In this document: positions 44,946 through 54,125 of the stretch, piece after piece
How positions within the stretch are numbered: the first letter of the stretch is position 1
Layout: the number at the start of each line of letters is the position of its first letter
Assembly: GCF_963678245.1 (NCBI RefSeq)
Contig: NZ_OY782777.1
Coordinates: forward strand, 1-64,000
Length of the DNA stretch: 64,000 nucleotides
DNA from: an uncultured Sunxiuqinia sp.
GTDB lineage: Bacteria; Bacteroidota; Bacteroidia; Bacteroidales; Prolixibacteraceae
Direction of reading: 5' to 3'
The notes under the pieces: generated by a model
Database searches by the model: none
What the model was told of the DNA's origin: nothing
What the model saw: only the letters and a program-made list of their open reading frames with translations
Made by a program: the position numbers and the translations under genes

Positions 44946-45860
44946 ATGCCAGTACAAGTTGAAACAGTTACGAAGACCTATGGAAGTCAGAAAGCACTTG
45001 ATAATGTGAGTTTTGGATTTGATGACGGTGAGTTGGTTGGTTTTTTGGGTCCGAATGGTGCAGGAAAGTCGACCCTGATGAAGATTATAACGGGATTTTT
45101 GGCTCCTGACGAAGGGCAGGTAATCTTGAATGGTGAAGCCATGACGCCGGGAAATTATCAGCTGCGTAACCAGATTGGTTATTTACCCGAAAATAATCCG
45201 TTATATACCGACTTGTATGTCAGGGAGTCGTTGAGTTTTGCCGCTGGGTTCTACAAACTTTCAAACAAAAAGCAAAAGATTGCTGAGGTCATTGAAATGA
45301 CGGGATTAGGATTGGAGCAGCACAAGAAGATTGGTGCACTTTCAAAAGGATATCGTCAGCGGGTAGGGCTGGCACAAGCATTGATTCATGATCCTTCGGT
45401 ATTGATTTTAGACGAGCCGACAACCGGGCTCGACCCGAACCAGTTGGATGAAATCCGCTCGCTGATCCGACAAATCAGCAGGGAAAAAACTGTACTTTTT
45501 TCGTCTCACATTATGCAAGAAGTGGAGGCTATTTGCAACCGCGTGATTATCATTAATCGTGGAAAAATTGTGACTGATGGTACAGTTGATCAGGTTCGAT
45601 CCATGCAGTTGATCTCCAAACAACAAGTACTGGTTGAGCTGTCAACTCCAATACAAAAAGAAACCTGGCAAAAGCTGGTCGGTGCTGAAACGATTGAGGT
45701 GCTTTCGGAAAAAGTGCTGCTGCTAACAGCTTCGGATAACTGTGATTTACGACCGGCTATTTTTCAATTTGCAGTAGACAATGGTCTGGTCATTCTGACT
45801 ATGAACGAGAAGCAAGCCGGATTGGAAAGCGTATTTCGCGAATTAACCCGCCGTATTTAA
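44946..45860 (+). CDS. ABC transporter ATP-binding protein, GldA-like
   Basis: ATPase subunit of 304 aa. The start at ATG 44946 (MPVQVETVTKTYG) is preferred; the longer reading from 44829 adds 39 residues and spans a promoter. Walker A is GPNGAGKST, the signature region SKGYRQRVGLAQAL and Walker B VLILDEPTTGLDPNQ, with the H-loop in FSSHIMQEVEAI. Sequence and C-terminal extension are those of GldA, which with GldFG supports gliding motility in Bacteroidota, but no gldFG genes are nearby. The next gene starts on the last base of its stop. Confidence 0.88.
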   Translation: MPVQVETVTKTYGSQKALDNVSFGFDDGELVGFLGPNGAGKSTLMKIITGFLAPDEGQVILNGEAMTPGNYQLRNQIGYLPENNPLYTDLYVRESLSFAAGFYKLSNKKQKIAEVIEMTGLGLEQHKKIGALSKGYRQRVGLAQALIHDPSVLILDEPTTGLDPNQLDEIRSLIRQISREKTVLFSSHIMQEVEAICNRVIIINRGKIVTDGTVDQVRSMQLISKQQVLVELSTPIQKETWQKLVGAETIEVLSEKVLLLTASDNCDLRPAIFQFAVDNGLVILTMNEKQAGLESVFRELTRRI

Positions 45861-46213
45861 TGTTTCGATTGAAGAACAATCCGCCTATTTCTGTCGTCCT
45901 TCCATTTTGCCAGGCAGAACAAACACTTGCCCGAGCTATTCAATCCATTTTGGATCAATCATTCAAGGAATTTGAATTGCTGCTGGTCGATAACAATTCA
46001 ACCTACAATAGCGTCGAAATAGCACGGCAATTTGCCCATGCAGATTCGCGGATCAAACTTTTTTCAGAGCCGCAACAAGGAGTTATTTTTACGATGAACC
46101 GAGTCATGCACGAAGCAAAGGGCAAATACATTGCCCGGATGGATGCCGATGATATTTCGCTTCCCGAACGATTAGACAAAGCAATCATAATTAATTTGTT
46201 AAAAAATATTTGA
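45860..46213 (+). pseudogene. Truncated family 2 glycosyltransferase
   Basis: Only the N-terminal third of a GT2 enzyme remains (117 aa; usual length about 250-330). It has the nucleotide-binding start ISVVLPFCQAEQTL, LLLVDNNSTYNS and the DxD-type metal site RMDADD. After PERLDK (about 46178) the sequence turns AT-rich and ends in NLLKNI, unlike any GT2 continuation. Acceptor and catalytic-base regions are missing, so activity is unlikely. It overlaps the upstream ATPase stop by one base (TAATG). The rest of the gene was not found in the window. Confidence 0.72.
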
Positions 46214-46269
46214 TTTCTTTGAGTTGATTAAATATTATGCTAAAATTGAAAAAACCTTTAATCATAACC

Positions 46270-48927
46270 ATGAAACAAGTATTTTTCGGATCTATCATTG
46301 TCTTTTTGTTTATATTTTTTAGTTCAAAAACTTATTGTCAAGATATTGGGAGTGTGATAAACTCAGAGTTTTTAAAAATGGGGAAACGTCCTCCTATGGA
46401 AAAGTTATACCTGCATTTGGATAAGGCGACCTATAGTTCTGGCTCAACAGTTTGGTTTAAAGGTTATCTGGTAACTGTAACCGGACATGCACCGCTTGCC
46501 TGGAGTCGTTTTATATATGTGGAACTTTTTGATAAGTCGGAAAAACTTATTGCACGGAAGAAAATTAAGCAGCAAGATGGAACATTTGCTGGAAATATAA
46601 AATTGGAATCCGGGCTTCAAGAAGGAGAATATACCATTCGGGCTTATACGACATGGATGTTGAACGACGATTCGGATTTCTTTTTTCAAAAGGCAATCCA
46701 AATTGTAAATCTTCAACCAAGCGATATCATTTCACAAATTGATTATGAAACAGATAAAGATGGGGAAACCACTGCAATTGTAAGTTTCTCTGATCAATAT
46801 GGAAAAGCGATTGATGGAGAAGCGATCATCTGCAAAGTAAAGTTGGATGAAAATGAAACAGAGACATTCAAAAGGAAAACAGGGCCTGATGGAAAAATCA
46901 AATTTGATTTTGTTCGTGAAAGTACAGATCTGAAAAATCAATTTGTGGAAGTTGCTTTTGATAAAAGTTCGAAAGAATACACCAACAAATTTTTTATTCC
47001 TTCATATGCTAAAGAAGATTTTGATTTGCAGTTTTTTCCGGAAGGAGGCTTGTTTCTTGCAGGAAAAGAAACGAACATAGCTTTTAAAGCAATTGCACAA
47101 GATGGCTATTCGACTGAAGTATCGGGGTATATTCTTCAAAATGGAACGGATACCATTTCGTTTGTAAAAAGTGAGCATCGGGGAATGGGTGCTTTTAATA
47201 TTAAACCGCTTATTGATGCTGATTATGCGTTTTTTGCGACCAACTCAAAAGGGCAAATAAAACGCTTTAGTTTGCCACCGGTGGTTTCGCAGGGAGCGGC
47301 ATTGTCGCTTAGAAGGCTTGGCAGTTTTTTGCAGCTTGAAATACGGGGGAGAGGCGAAGATCTACCCAAACCTTTTTATATCCTGGCGCATTCAGGTGAG
47401 AGTTTACTCTTCACTCAGCTTGTGGATAAGTTGCAATACAACATTCCAAGCGAAAACTTACCTGAAGGAATTATTCATTTTGTATTGGTTGACGGAAATA
47501 TGAATCCGGTTTCCAGTCGTTTAGCTTTTTTAAAAAAGGAACAATCTGTCGCTGTTTCCGTTCAGTCTGATAAGGCCAATTATGGCAAGCGCGAAGCAGT
47601 AACGCTTGCCATAGATCTTCAAAGTAAGGACACACTTATGCGAACTGGAAATTTCTCTTTGTCAGTGACTGATGATTTGATTGTAGAGACTGATTCGTTA
47701 GCCGATGATATTTATTCGAATTTGCTATTGACGTCTGACTTGAAAGGTCATGTGGAAGATCCGGCATTTTACTTTATGAAGGATGATTACAAAACAGATT
47801 ATTATCTGGACTTGCTGATGTTGACGCAAGGATGGCAGCGATTTAATGTTGGCGATGTCATTAATAATAGACTTAAAAAGCCAAAAAGTTTCCTGGAAGT
47901 GGGACAAACCCTTTCTGGCACCTATGAAACTGCACTTTTAGGAAAACGGGAAGGGGTACCAATTACAGCTTTGGCTGTTGATCCCTTAATCTCTGTTTCG
48001 ACAACAGCTGATGAAGCGGGGAACTTTTTATTTAATGAACTGGATTTTCCGGATAGTACGGTCTTTACTATTCAATCTCAAAAATATACTAAAATACGGC
48101 AGGAGCCATCGGGATTTATTGAACTTGATAAAGATTCATTTCCCCCATTTTCGAACCAAAACCGGTTGTCTGCGAGAGTCAGTCCACTTTCAGCGAGTTT
48201 GCTTCAGAATGCTCAGGAAAGGATATTTTTCGAAGGTGAAGGAAGAATGGTACTGTTGGATGAATTTGTGGTAAAAGGAACTGACAAACGGACGAAGGAT
48301 ATGGTTGAATATGGAATCTCAAGCACTGTGCTTGATGAAGAGGCGTTGGCAAAAAAATATCCGATTGGACAAACGGCTGATTTTATTGTGAAAACGTTAC
48401 CTGGTGTATCATATTCGAACGACCAGATTTTTATAAGAGGAGGAAGTGCACCTGCCGAAATTTATGTAGACGGAATGATAGCAGAAATGTCTTTTCTTTC
48501 TACAATTAGCTCATCCGAGATTGACAAACTTGTTGTTATGAATGGCGCCAATGCTGCTTTGTACAGCCAAGGTGGCGGTGGAATGGGTGGCGTTATTTTG
48601 ATAAATATTAAAGAGGGTGGAAGTTTCGGTGCTCGTAAGTTGGCAGGAGTGGTTAAGTATATGCCACTTGGTTATCAGAAACCAAGTGAATTTTATGTGC
48701 CTAAATATGAGGTCGATTCAATCCGAATTTCTACGGATCCGGACGTGCGGTCGACTGTTTATTGGAATCCAAATGTAAAAATTGATGAATCAGGAACAGC
48801 AACCGTTAAGTTCTATGCGGCCGATCCGAAAACGAATTACACTTATGTGCTTGAGGGGCTTACTAACAGGGGTGATATTTGTAGGTATGTTGGTAAGTTA
48901 AGGCGGAGATCAGAATTGGATAATTAA
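46270..48927 (+). CDS. Large exported protein with MG2 domain and barrel-less TonB plug
   Basis: Exported protein of about 885 aa from the ATG at 46270, which gives a signal peptide ending KTYCQ; an ATG eleven codons upstream is an alternative. The N-terminal part (about 35-150, KLYLHLDKATYSSGSTVWFKG) is a macroglobulin MG2-type domain, followed by further beta domains. The C-terminal part (about 655-785) is a TonB-receptor plug (IFIRGGSAPAEIYVDGMIA, GGGGMGGVILINIKEGG) with no transmembrane barrel after it, only about 100 residues. Such MG2-plug proteins occur in Bacteroidota; their function is not established. It lies just past a broken GT2. Confidence 0.82.
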   Translation: MKQVFFGSIIVFLFIFFSSKTYCQDIGSVINSEFLKMGKRPPMEKLYLHLDKATYSSGSTVWFKGYLVTVTGHAPLAWSRFIYVELFDKSEKLIARKKIKQQDGTFAGNIKLESGLQEGEYTIRAYTTWMLNDDSDFFFQKAIQIVNLQPSDIISQIDYETDKDGETTAIVSFSDQYGKAIDGEAIICKVKLDENETETFKRKTGPDGKIKFDFVRESTDLKNQFVEVAFDKSSKEYTNKFFIPSYAKEDFDLQFFPEGGLFLAGKETNIAFKAIAQDGYSTEVSGYILQNGTDTISFVKSEHRGMGAFNIKPLIDADYAFFATNSKGQIKRFSLPPVVSQGAALSLRRLGSFLQLEIRGRGEDLPKPFYILAHSGESLLFTQLVDKLQYNIPSENLPEGIIHFVLVDGNMNPVSSRLAFLKKEQSVAVSVQSDKANYGKREAVTLAIDLQSKDTLMRTGNFSLSVTDDLIVETDSLADDIYSNLLLTSDLKGHVEDPAFYFMKDDYKTDYYLDLLMLTQGWQRFNVGDVINNRLKKPKSFLEVGQTLSGTYETALLGKREGVPITALAVDPLISVSTTADEAGNFLFNELDFPDSTVFTIQSQKYTKIRQEPSGFIELDKDSFPPFSNQNRLSARVSPLSASLLQNAQERIFFEGEGRMVLLDEFVVKGTDKRTKDMVEYGISSTVLDEEALAKKYPIGQTADFIVKTLPGVSYSNDQIFIRGGSAPAEIYVDGMIAEMSFLSTISSSEIDKLVVMNGANAALYSQGGGGMGGVILINIKEGGSFGARKLAGVVKYMPLGYQKPSEFYVPKYEVDSIRISTDPDVRSTVYWNPNVKIDESGTATVKFYAADPKTNYTYVLEGLTNRGDICRYVGKLRRRSELDN

Positions 48928-49171
48928 GATTGATTTGTGAAATTCGCTTATAGTCGTCTTCCGATGTATAAGAACGTTTGCCTGCTCGCTTCAAGTTAAT
49001 TTCAGGGATACAAAATTGAACATATTCGTAAAGCAGTTATTTTGTTTCAATAAGAGTGTTTGATTAGTAGATTGGTGACATTCTGATAAACGAGCTGTTT
49101 CAAATAAAAAATAGATTCTTGTTTTTTTTGGGCGTAAAGAGTCCGCTCGTGGCTGACTTTATCGTATGGGA

Positions 49172-49891
49172 TTAAAGGTTTTCAACCCGGCCAATCACCA
49201 CATGTTGAGGCGCCATTTGAAAGCCGTATTTTTGTAGTCGTTGTTTGAATAGCGGGAGTTGATCCTTTTTTGTTTCATACTCCGGACGGCCTTGTAGTTC
49301 TTCGAGCAGGCTTTTCATTTGCTCGTATTTTTCATCCAGAATTTGTTCTTCAAACTTGGGCTTCTTCATCTTTAAATGCGTAAACGACTCCCGTATGTCA
49401 ATTTGGGTTTGTGTGATGATGGCATTGATCTCATCCGGGGTGTAGGTTTCGCGATGGGAGATGCCGTGCAGGCGGTCGACAAATGATTTGAAATGATGCA
49501 ATAGCTGCTGATTTTTCTGAGACTCATTCAACTCGCCGTCCGAAATTTCACAAATAATGATCCATCCATTCGGCTTGATCACCCGTTTCATTTCGCTCAA
49601 TGTTGTGGTCGTATCTTGCAAATGGTGCAGGGCGTTGGCCATGCTCACCACATCAAATGCATGATCGTCAAACGCCAGCTTTTCGCCACTCATACACTGA
49701 AACCGGATGTTTTCCTGCGGGAAATTGTTGCGGGCTTCCTTGAGCCACTGCTCGCCGGGGTCGACCCCGGTGATATCAGCCTCGCCTTGAAAAGTATCGT
49801 TTAGTATTTTTATAAAGTCACCCGAGCCTGTTCCAATGTCCAATACTTGTTTGACAGTGTGTTTGTTAAAAAATTGTTGTAAGCGTTTCAT
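49172..49891 (-). CDS. Class I SAM-dependent methyltransferase
   Basis: Cytoplasmic methyltransferase of 239 aa. The SAM-binding motif I is VLDIGTGSGDF (about residues 15-25), motif post-I has DITGVDPGEQWL, and DVVSMANALHHLQD is the UbiE/Methyltransf_11-type motif IV. Substrate unknown. It stands alone on the minus strand. Confidence 0.88.
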   Translation of the reverse strand: MKRLQQFFNKHTVKQVLDIGTGSGDFIKILNDTFQGEADITGVDPGEQWLKEARNNFPQENIRFQCMSGEKLAFDDHAFDVVSMANALHHLQDTTTTLSEMKRVIKPNGWIIICEISDGELNESQKNQQLLHHFKSFVDRLHGISHRETYTPDEINAIITQTQIDIRESFTHLKMKKPKFEEQILDEKYEQMKSLLEELQGRPEYETKKDQLPLFKQRLQKYGFQMAPQHVVIGRVENL

Positions 49892-49948
49892 ATCGATTGT
49901 TGTTATTCTTGTTGAGCCGGCTTTTATTTACGTTTGATTAATTCAAGT

Positions 49949-50704
49949 TCAAATTAGCAATAAAAAGGCAGAAACTGCCGTAACTCCAATGACTACTGCC
50001 CGGTAAGCTTTTTCGGGTATTTGTTTCACCAGTAAAATTCCAAGAAATGCACCCAACGCGATAGCCGGCAGTGTGAGCAAATCAAGTTTTAAACTCTGCC
50101 AGCTAATCGTATTCCATACGAATAAATGCAGGGGAAACTTACAGAAATTGATGATCAGAAAAAACCAGGCTTTTGTACCAATAAAGTTGTTTTTGGGCAG
50201 ATGCATGGCCAGCAAATAAATGGCAAATATTGGACCGGCAACATTGCCAATCATGGTGGCAAATCCACCCAAAACCCCCATGAGTGCAGCGAACCACCAG
50301 CTGTCAGGAAAAAAGTTCCCGTTTTTCGTGCGGTCTTTCCAAAGCATCAGGCCAATGCAAATGAAAACCACAATGGCAATAATGTCCTTAAACTGTTCAT
50401 CGTTTACCACTTCACCAACCCACAGGGCAATGCCTACTCCAACAAAGGCCCATGGCAATATTTTAATCAGGTATTTCCATTCGGCATGACGGCGATAGTA
50501 GCCCACACCAAACAAGTCGGCCATCATTAGAATGGGAAGCAAAACACCAGTGGACTGCTTGCCGCCGAATATAAAAGCCAAAATGGGAACCACGATGAGA
50601 GAAACCCCCGGTACCCCAACTTTCGACATGCCAATGAGCATGCCACAAACTGCCATGAAAAACCACTGTAAAGCCGTTAAATCGAAAGGGGAAAGTAACT
50701 CCAT
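49949..50704 (-). CDS. TauE/SafE family sulfite or anion permease
   Basis: Inner-membrane permease of 251 aa with about eight transmembrane helices in two homologous halves. GMSKVGVPGVSLIVVPILAFIFG (near residue 23) and GGFATMIGNVAGPIFAIYLL (near 145) are the repeated family motifs. Members export sulfite, sulfoacetate and related anions. No sulfur genes lie next to it, so the substrate is open. Confidence 0.9.
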   Translation of the reverse strand: MELLSPFDLTALQWFFMAVCGMLIGMSKVGVPGVSLIVVPILAFIFGGKQSTGVLLPILMMADLFGVGYYRRHAEWKYLIKILPWAFVGVGIALWVGEVVNDEQFKDIIAIVVFICIGLMLWKDRTKNGNFFPDSWWFAALMGVLGGFATMIGNVAGPIFAIYLLAMHLPKNNFIGTKAWFFLIINFCKFPLHLFVWNTISWQSLKLDLLTLPAIALGAFLGILLVKQIPEKAYRAVVIGVTAVSAFLLLI

Positions 50705-50722
50705 CTTGTGTGTTTAGAAATA

Positions 50723-50730
50723 CAAAAGTA
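50723..50730 (-). promoter_or_regulatory. Candidate -7 box for the TauE/SafE gene
   Basis: Reads TACTTTTG on the minus strand, 18 bp before the start codon at 50704. No -33 element was identified. Confidence 0.35.
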
Positions 50731-50767
50731 ATAAAGATAGATAGACTAGGGCCTGTTGTAAATAAAA

Positions 50768-50789
50768 AAGGCCGGATGACTCCGGCCTT
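50768..50789 (-). terminator. Terminator of the Trp-rich repeat protein gene
   Basis: A perfect 9-bp stem (AAGGCCGGA/TCCGGCCTT) with a TGAC loop is followed on the minus strand by six T. Confidence 0.88.
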
Positions 50790-50838
50790 ATAACTCAAAA
50801 AAACACGTAATAAACAAGTAAACAAAAACACAACTCAA

Positions 50839-51174
50839 CTACTTAAAAAAGTATCTCTTTTTTTTAATTTTTTCCCACTTACCGGGATTCCATTTCCAAC
50901 CTTTTGACTGTTTCTGCCAATGCCCCGGTCTCCATTTCTTATTTTCCTTCTTTTCAACCCACCGGGGGCCAACCCAAACGTACATTTTTGATGGCCTATG
51001 CCAGATCCAGTGTCCCGGTATCTGTTGGTAGTCTGTTCCGGGTTTTTCGGCTATCGAAAGTTTGTACTCCGGTGGAGTTGGTTTTTGGGCGACAGTTACC
51101 TGTGCCGATGCTGTTTCCTGATTCAATAAGAAGGCAACAATCACAATTGCAAGTGTAAGTAGTGTTCGTTTCAT
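50839..51174 (-). CDS. Small exported Trp-rich protein, YXWGXW-repeat type
   Basis: Exported protein of 111 aa. The ATG at 51172-51174 gives a signal peptide (MKRTLLTLAIVIVAFLLN, cleaved near TASAQ); the longer ORF adds 37 unrelated residues. The mature part has repeated aromatic units: GHWIWHRPSKMYVWVGPRWV, WRPGHWQK and GWKWNPGKWEK. This resembles the YXWGXW (BBC1157-type) repeat found in periplasmic or surface proteins of unknown function. The C-terminus is very basic (KIKKKRYFFK). Confidence 0.7.
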   Translation of the reverse strand: MKRTLLTLAIVIVAFLLNQETASAQVTVAQKPTPPEYKLSIAEKPGTDYQQIPGHWIWHRPSKMYVWVGPRWVEKKENKKWRPGHWQKQSKGWKWNPGKWEKIKKKRYFFK

Positions 51175-51384
51175 GGCTTTGAGACTTTTAATTGCTTGTT
51201 GCTTACCAAAAATCAAAAACAATGCCAAGAATAGAATCTTCTGTTTTGAAGGAGGATGGAGTGAGGTGTTGAAAGTACAAAGCAATAACTTTAACAGGTC
51301 GGTCTGAGCCTGTTTCAGGGGCTGTTTGTCAAGTAATGTCGATCCTGAAACGACTGTAGGATGACGACCACAGCGATATCGTTT

Positions 51385-51768
51385 TTAGAAAATCTTAGCG
51401 TGGATTTCGTCCAGTTTTTCTTCATCAAAATCATTAAACCACGAACGAAGTTGCGATTTCGCTTTTTCCTGAAGCTCGGTAGTAATGCTGTCGCTGATTT
51501 GCGAAAGAGCAAAAATAAGTACGCCCAGATCATCAGAATAACCAACTAGTGGAGCCAAATCGGGGATGGCGTCGGTTGGAAGTATGAAATAGCCCAGAGC
51601 GGCGGCAATGATGACTTTGGCCCGGAGGGGAACCGATGGGTCTTTCATCATGTAATACAAAAGCAAGGCTGAGTAAACTACCTGTATTCCGGCTGTTTTA
51701 GCAAACTTTTGAAGTTTGTTTTTAAAAGATTGCTCATTGTAAAAATCTTTGTATTCTTCCTTGTTCAT
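51385..51768 (-). CDS. YkvA family protein (DUF1232)
   Basis: Small membrane-associated protein of 127 aa. A DUF1232 core (about 38-85) includes VPLRAKVIIAAALGYFILPTDAIPDL, where the P-x-D-x-x-PD pattern is diagnostic. Function unknown in the family. Its ATG overlaps the dusB stop codon region by 4 bp (51765-51768), so the two are translated from one transcript. Confidence 0.85.
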   Translation of the reverse strand: MNKEEYKDFYNEQSFKNKLQKFAKTAGIQVVYSALLLYYMMKDPSVPLRAKVIIAAALGYFILPTDAIPDLAPLVGYSDDLGVLIFALSQISDSITTELQEKAKSQLRSWFNDFDEEKLDEIHAKIF

Positions 51769-52778
51769 TTCAAACTGACGTTTGTATAATCAACCCGTAT
51801 ATCGCCATAGTGTTCAATAATTTCGTCTAGTATTTGCTGAACAGCATCCATTTCCGCAGCTTGTAATAACTTGATACGGAGTGGGCGAAAATCCTGTAAG
51901 CCCGGAAAGCTCTTAGCAAAGTGGCGGCGCATCATCAAAATAGTTGGGCGTTCGTGGCCTTTCCAGTCGAGGGTCATTTGCACAAACTCGCGGATACTTT
52001 GAATAATTTCGGTAACCGTTGGTGGTGGGAGTAGCTCTCCGGTTTGCAGATAGTGCTTAATTTCATTGAAAATCCATGGGCGACCAATTGCTCCCCGGCC
52101 AATCATCAAGCCATCAACACCGCTTTCATCCAGGCATTGCTTGGCTTTCTCTGCACCATTGATGTCACCGTTTCCGATGATTGGAATGTTGATGCGCGGG
52201 TTGTTTTTCACCTCGGCAATTTTGCTCCAATCGGCTTCGCCGGAGTACAGTTGCTTGCGCGTGCGACCATGAATGGCTAGCGCCTGAATACCCACATCTT
52301 GCAAACGCTCGGCCACTTCTTGTATCGAAATGGAATCCTGATCCCAGCCGATGCGTGTTTTGGCAGTTACGGGCAACGAAACAGCTTTTACGATTTCGGC
52401 AGTCATCTTTTGCATCTTGTCCAGATCTTGCAGCATGCCGGCTCCTCCTCCTTTATTGACAATCTTCTTCATTGGGCAACCATAATTGATGTCGATATAG
52501 TCGGGCTGAAATTCTTCGGCAGCTTTGGCCGCACTCACCATCGAATCGATGTTGGAGCCATAAACCTGAATTGCCACCGGCCGGTCTTCGGGATACAGTC
52601 TCATCTTCTGTTTGGTCTTCTCCACATCACGAATTAGTGCTTCCGACGAGACAAATTCTGTGCATACCACATCCGCGCCATATCTCTTGCAAATATTTCG
52701 AAACGACTTGTAAGTAACCTCTTCCATCGGCGATAAAAACAGTGGTGTTTCGCCTAATTCAATTGATCCAATCTTCAC
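51765..52778 (-). CDS. dusB: tRNA-dihydrouridine synthase
   Basis: FMN-dependent enzyme of 337 aa that reduces uridine in the tRNA D-loop. TIM barrel with FLSPMEEVTYKSFRNICKRYGAD at the start, the catalytic Cys in NYGCPMKKIVNKGGGAG, the AKTRIGWD segment, IHGRTRKQLYSG and the FMN phosphate site GNGDI...GLMIGRGAIGRPW. The DusB label fits length and motifs; other Dus types are less likely. Followed by a 4-bp overlap with the DUF1232 gene. Confidence 0.9.
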   Translation of the reverse strand: MKIGSIELGETPLFLSPMEEVTYKSFRNICKRYGADVVCTEFVSSEALIRDVEKTKQKMRLYPEDRPVAIQVYGSNIDSMVSAAKAAEEFQPDYIDINYGCPMKKIVNKGGGAGMLQDLDKMQKMTAEIVKAVSLPVTAKTRIGWDQDSISIQEVAERLQDVGIQALAIHGRTRKQLYSGEADWSKIAEVKNNPRINIPIIGNGDINGAEKAKQCLDESGVDGLMIGRGAIGRPWIFNEIKHYLQTGELLPPPTVTEIIQSIREFVQMTLDWKGHERPTILMMRRHFAKSFPGLQDFRPLRIKLLQAAEMDAVQQILDEIIEHYGDIRVDYTNVSLK

Positions 52779-53399
52779 TTTGTCAAAATTTCAGGACGTA
52801 AAGATATAAAAACGTAGAAGTTTAGCATTTCAAGTTTCGAGTTGTTAATCGGAAGTGTTGGATTTTCACTTAATTGTTTGTCAATTCCTTCAGGAATGAA
52901 TATTTGCCACATTTGAGGATTTATCTTTTTAAAATCAACTCGTTCGTAGTTATTTAATTACAAACGAGTGTGTTTACCATCATGGCATGCTATCTCCTTT
53001 AGATGGAACTTTCTGTATCGATACATCCCTGAACTACTTTGAATAATATGACGGTGAGAAACAGTTTGTCGGGGAAATAGTGAACAAAATTCCATATCAA
53101 TCGGCATATTAATTCTATAATTTGTATACAGGTAATTATGCTGCTTGTGTTTTAAGTTGAACGTAACATGATATCGTTTTTTATTAAAGGAAATATTAAG
53201 TGCCTTGAGAATTACAAAAGATTGAAAGAAATACTAGTAAATAGGGAAAAGGCAATACCAAATATTTCTCCAGAAAATTAAATACTAGTACTCGAACCTT
53301 TTACAGGCTTGTCAGGTACTGTTGCGGGATCGAAGTAATTCAAATTGAGTATAGTAAAAATAAAGATGCTTATCATTTAAAATAAATATAAATTGCAAT
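52779..53399. other. AT-rich intergenic stretch
   Basis: About 620 bp without a recognisable gene. Contents seen: an imperfect inverted repeat at 52938-52969 (ACTCGTT/AACGAGT plus GTA/TAC, one mismatch) and a 37-codon reading frame at 53168-53281. No remnant of a known family, IS end or tRNA was seen. Confidence 0.5.
53168..53281 (+). CDS. Possible 37-aa peptide
   Basis: An ATG-to-TAA frame encoding MISFFIKGNIKCLENYKRLK followed by 17 more residues, rich in Lys. It sits in an otherwise empty stretch 118 bp before the secreted orphan gene. It has no recognisable family and no clear ribosome-binding site, and could be chance in AT-rich DNA. Confidence 0.2.
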   Translation: MISFFIKGNIKCLENYKRLKEILVNREKAIPNISPEN

Positions 53400-54125
53400 A
53401 TGAAATTAGTAAGCTTATGTTTAAAGAAATATACAATGTTAGTAATCATTGTATGCTTTTCAAATGGTCTGGTACTAGCTTCTAATAGTCCAACTAATGA
53501 GGAGGAACGATACAGAAAAATCATTGATTCAATAGAGGGGTACTTTACAGAAGCTTTAAAATCAACTTATTCTACTGACGTTGCAGAAGAGGCATATATT
53601 AGTTTTATGAACTCTTATTTCAACACTTTTGTCAGTTCTGACGGTCTAACCAATTTTCATCTAAATCTAACGGTAGACGACAGGGTGAAAGAAATAACGA
53701 AAGAATTGATGACTTTCAATCAAGAAAACGGCTACTGCTTATTCCCTGATTTTAGATATGTTGAATCTGAAGATAAGGTCGAAGAATTAAGAAGTTCCAC
53801 CCAAAGCCCAAACGTTGTTTATGTTTATTCTCATGCGTATTCATCCGAAGAGGATTATTATGAAAAACTTAATAAAAGACATAGCGTGTCTTTTGCTAGG
53901 GAAGTATCCTGTTTCGAAAAACTGGACCCGGTAAATACTCTTACTTCAAAAGTAATTAATGAGCAGATGGATTACACTGGTGAGGTCGGCTTCTTGAATT
54001 TGGCTGCATTGTATATTAAAGGCAATGCTAAAGATGAATTGGCAAACCCTGAAGTTCAAAGAATTATCAGCGTAATTTTTTGGAAATTAATCTGTGCTCA
54101 GTCGGGAGTAAAGTTTCGGATCTAG
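53400..54125 (+). CDS. Hypothetical secreted protein
   Basis: Unrecognised protein of 241 aa. A hydrophobic segment with basic start (about 1-28, KKYTMLVIIVCFSNGLVLAS) is a likely signal peptide. The mature part is acidic and mixed helical, with NEEERYRKIIDSIEGYFTEAL and YVYSHAYSSEEDYYEKL; three cysteines remain after cleavage. No domain was recognised. The gene is visibly more AT-rich than its neighbours and is flanked by 620 bp and 200 bp of non-coding DNA, which may mean recent arrival. Confidence 0.6.
   Translation: MKLVSLCLKKYTMLVIIVCFSNGLVLASNSPTNEEERYRKIIDSIEGYFTEALKSTYSTDVAEEAYISFMNSYFNTFVSSDGLTNFHLNLTVDDRVKEITKELMTFNQENGYCLFPDFRYVESEDKVEELRSSTQSPNVVYVYSHAYSSEEDYYEKLNKRHSVSFAREVSCFEKLDPVNTLTSKVINEQMDYTGEVGFLNLAALYIKGNAKDELANPEVQRIISVIFWKLICAQSGVKFRI

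Noticed and set aside
52938-52969. Insertion-sequence end or attachment site
   Set aside because: The inverted repeat is short with one mismatch, and no transposase, integrase, target duplication or tRNA is nearby.
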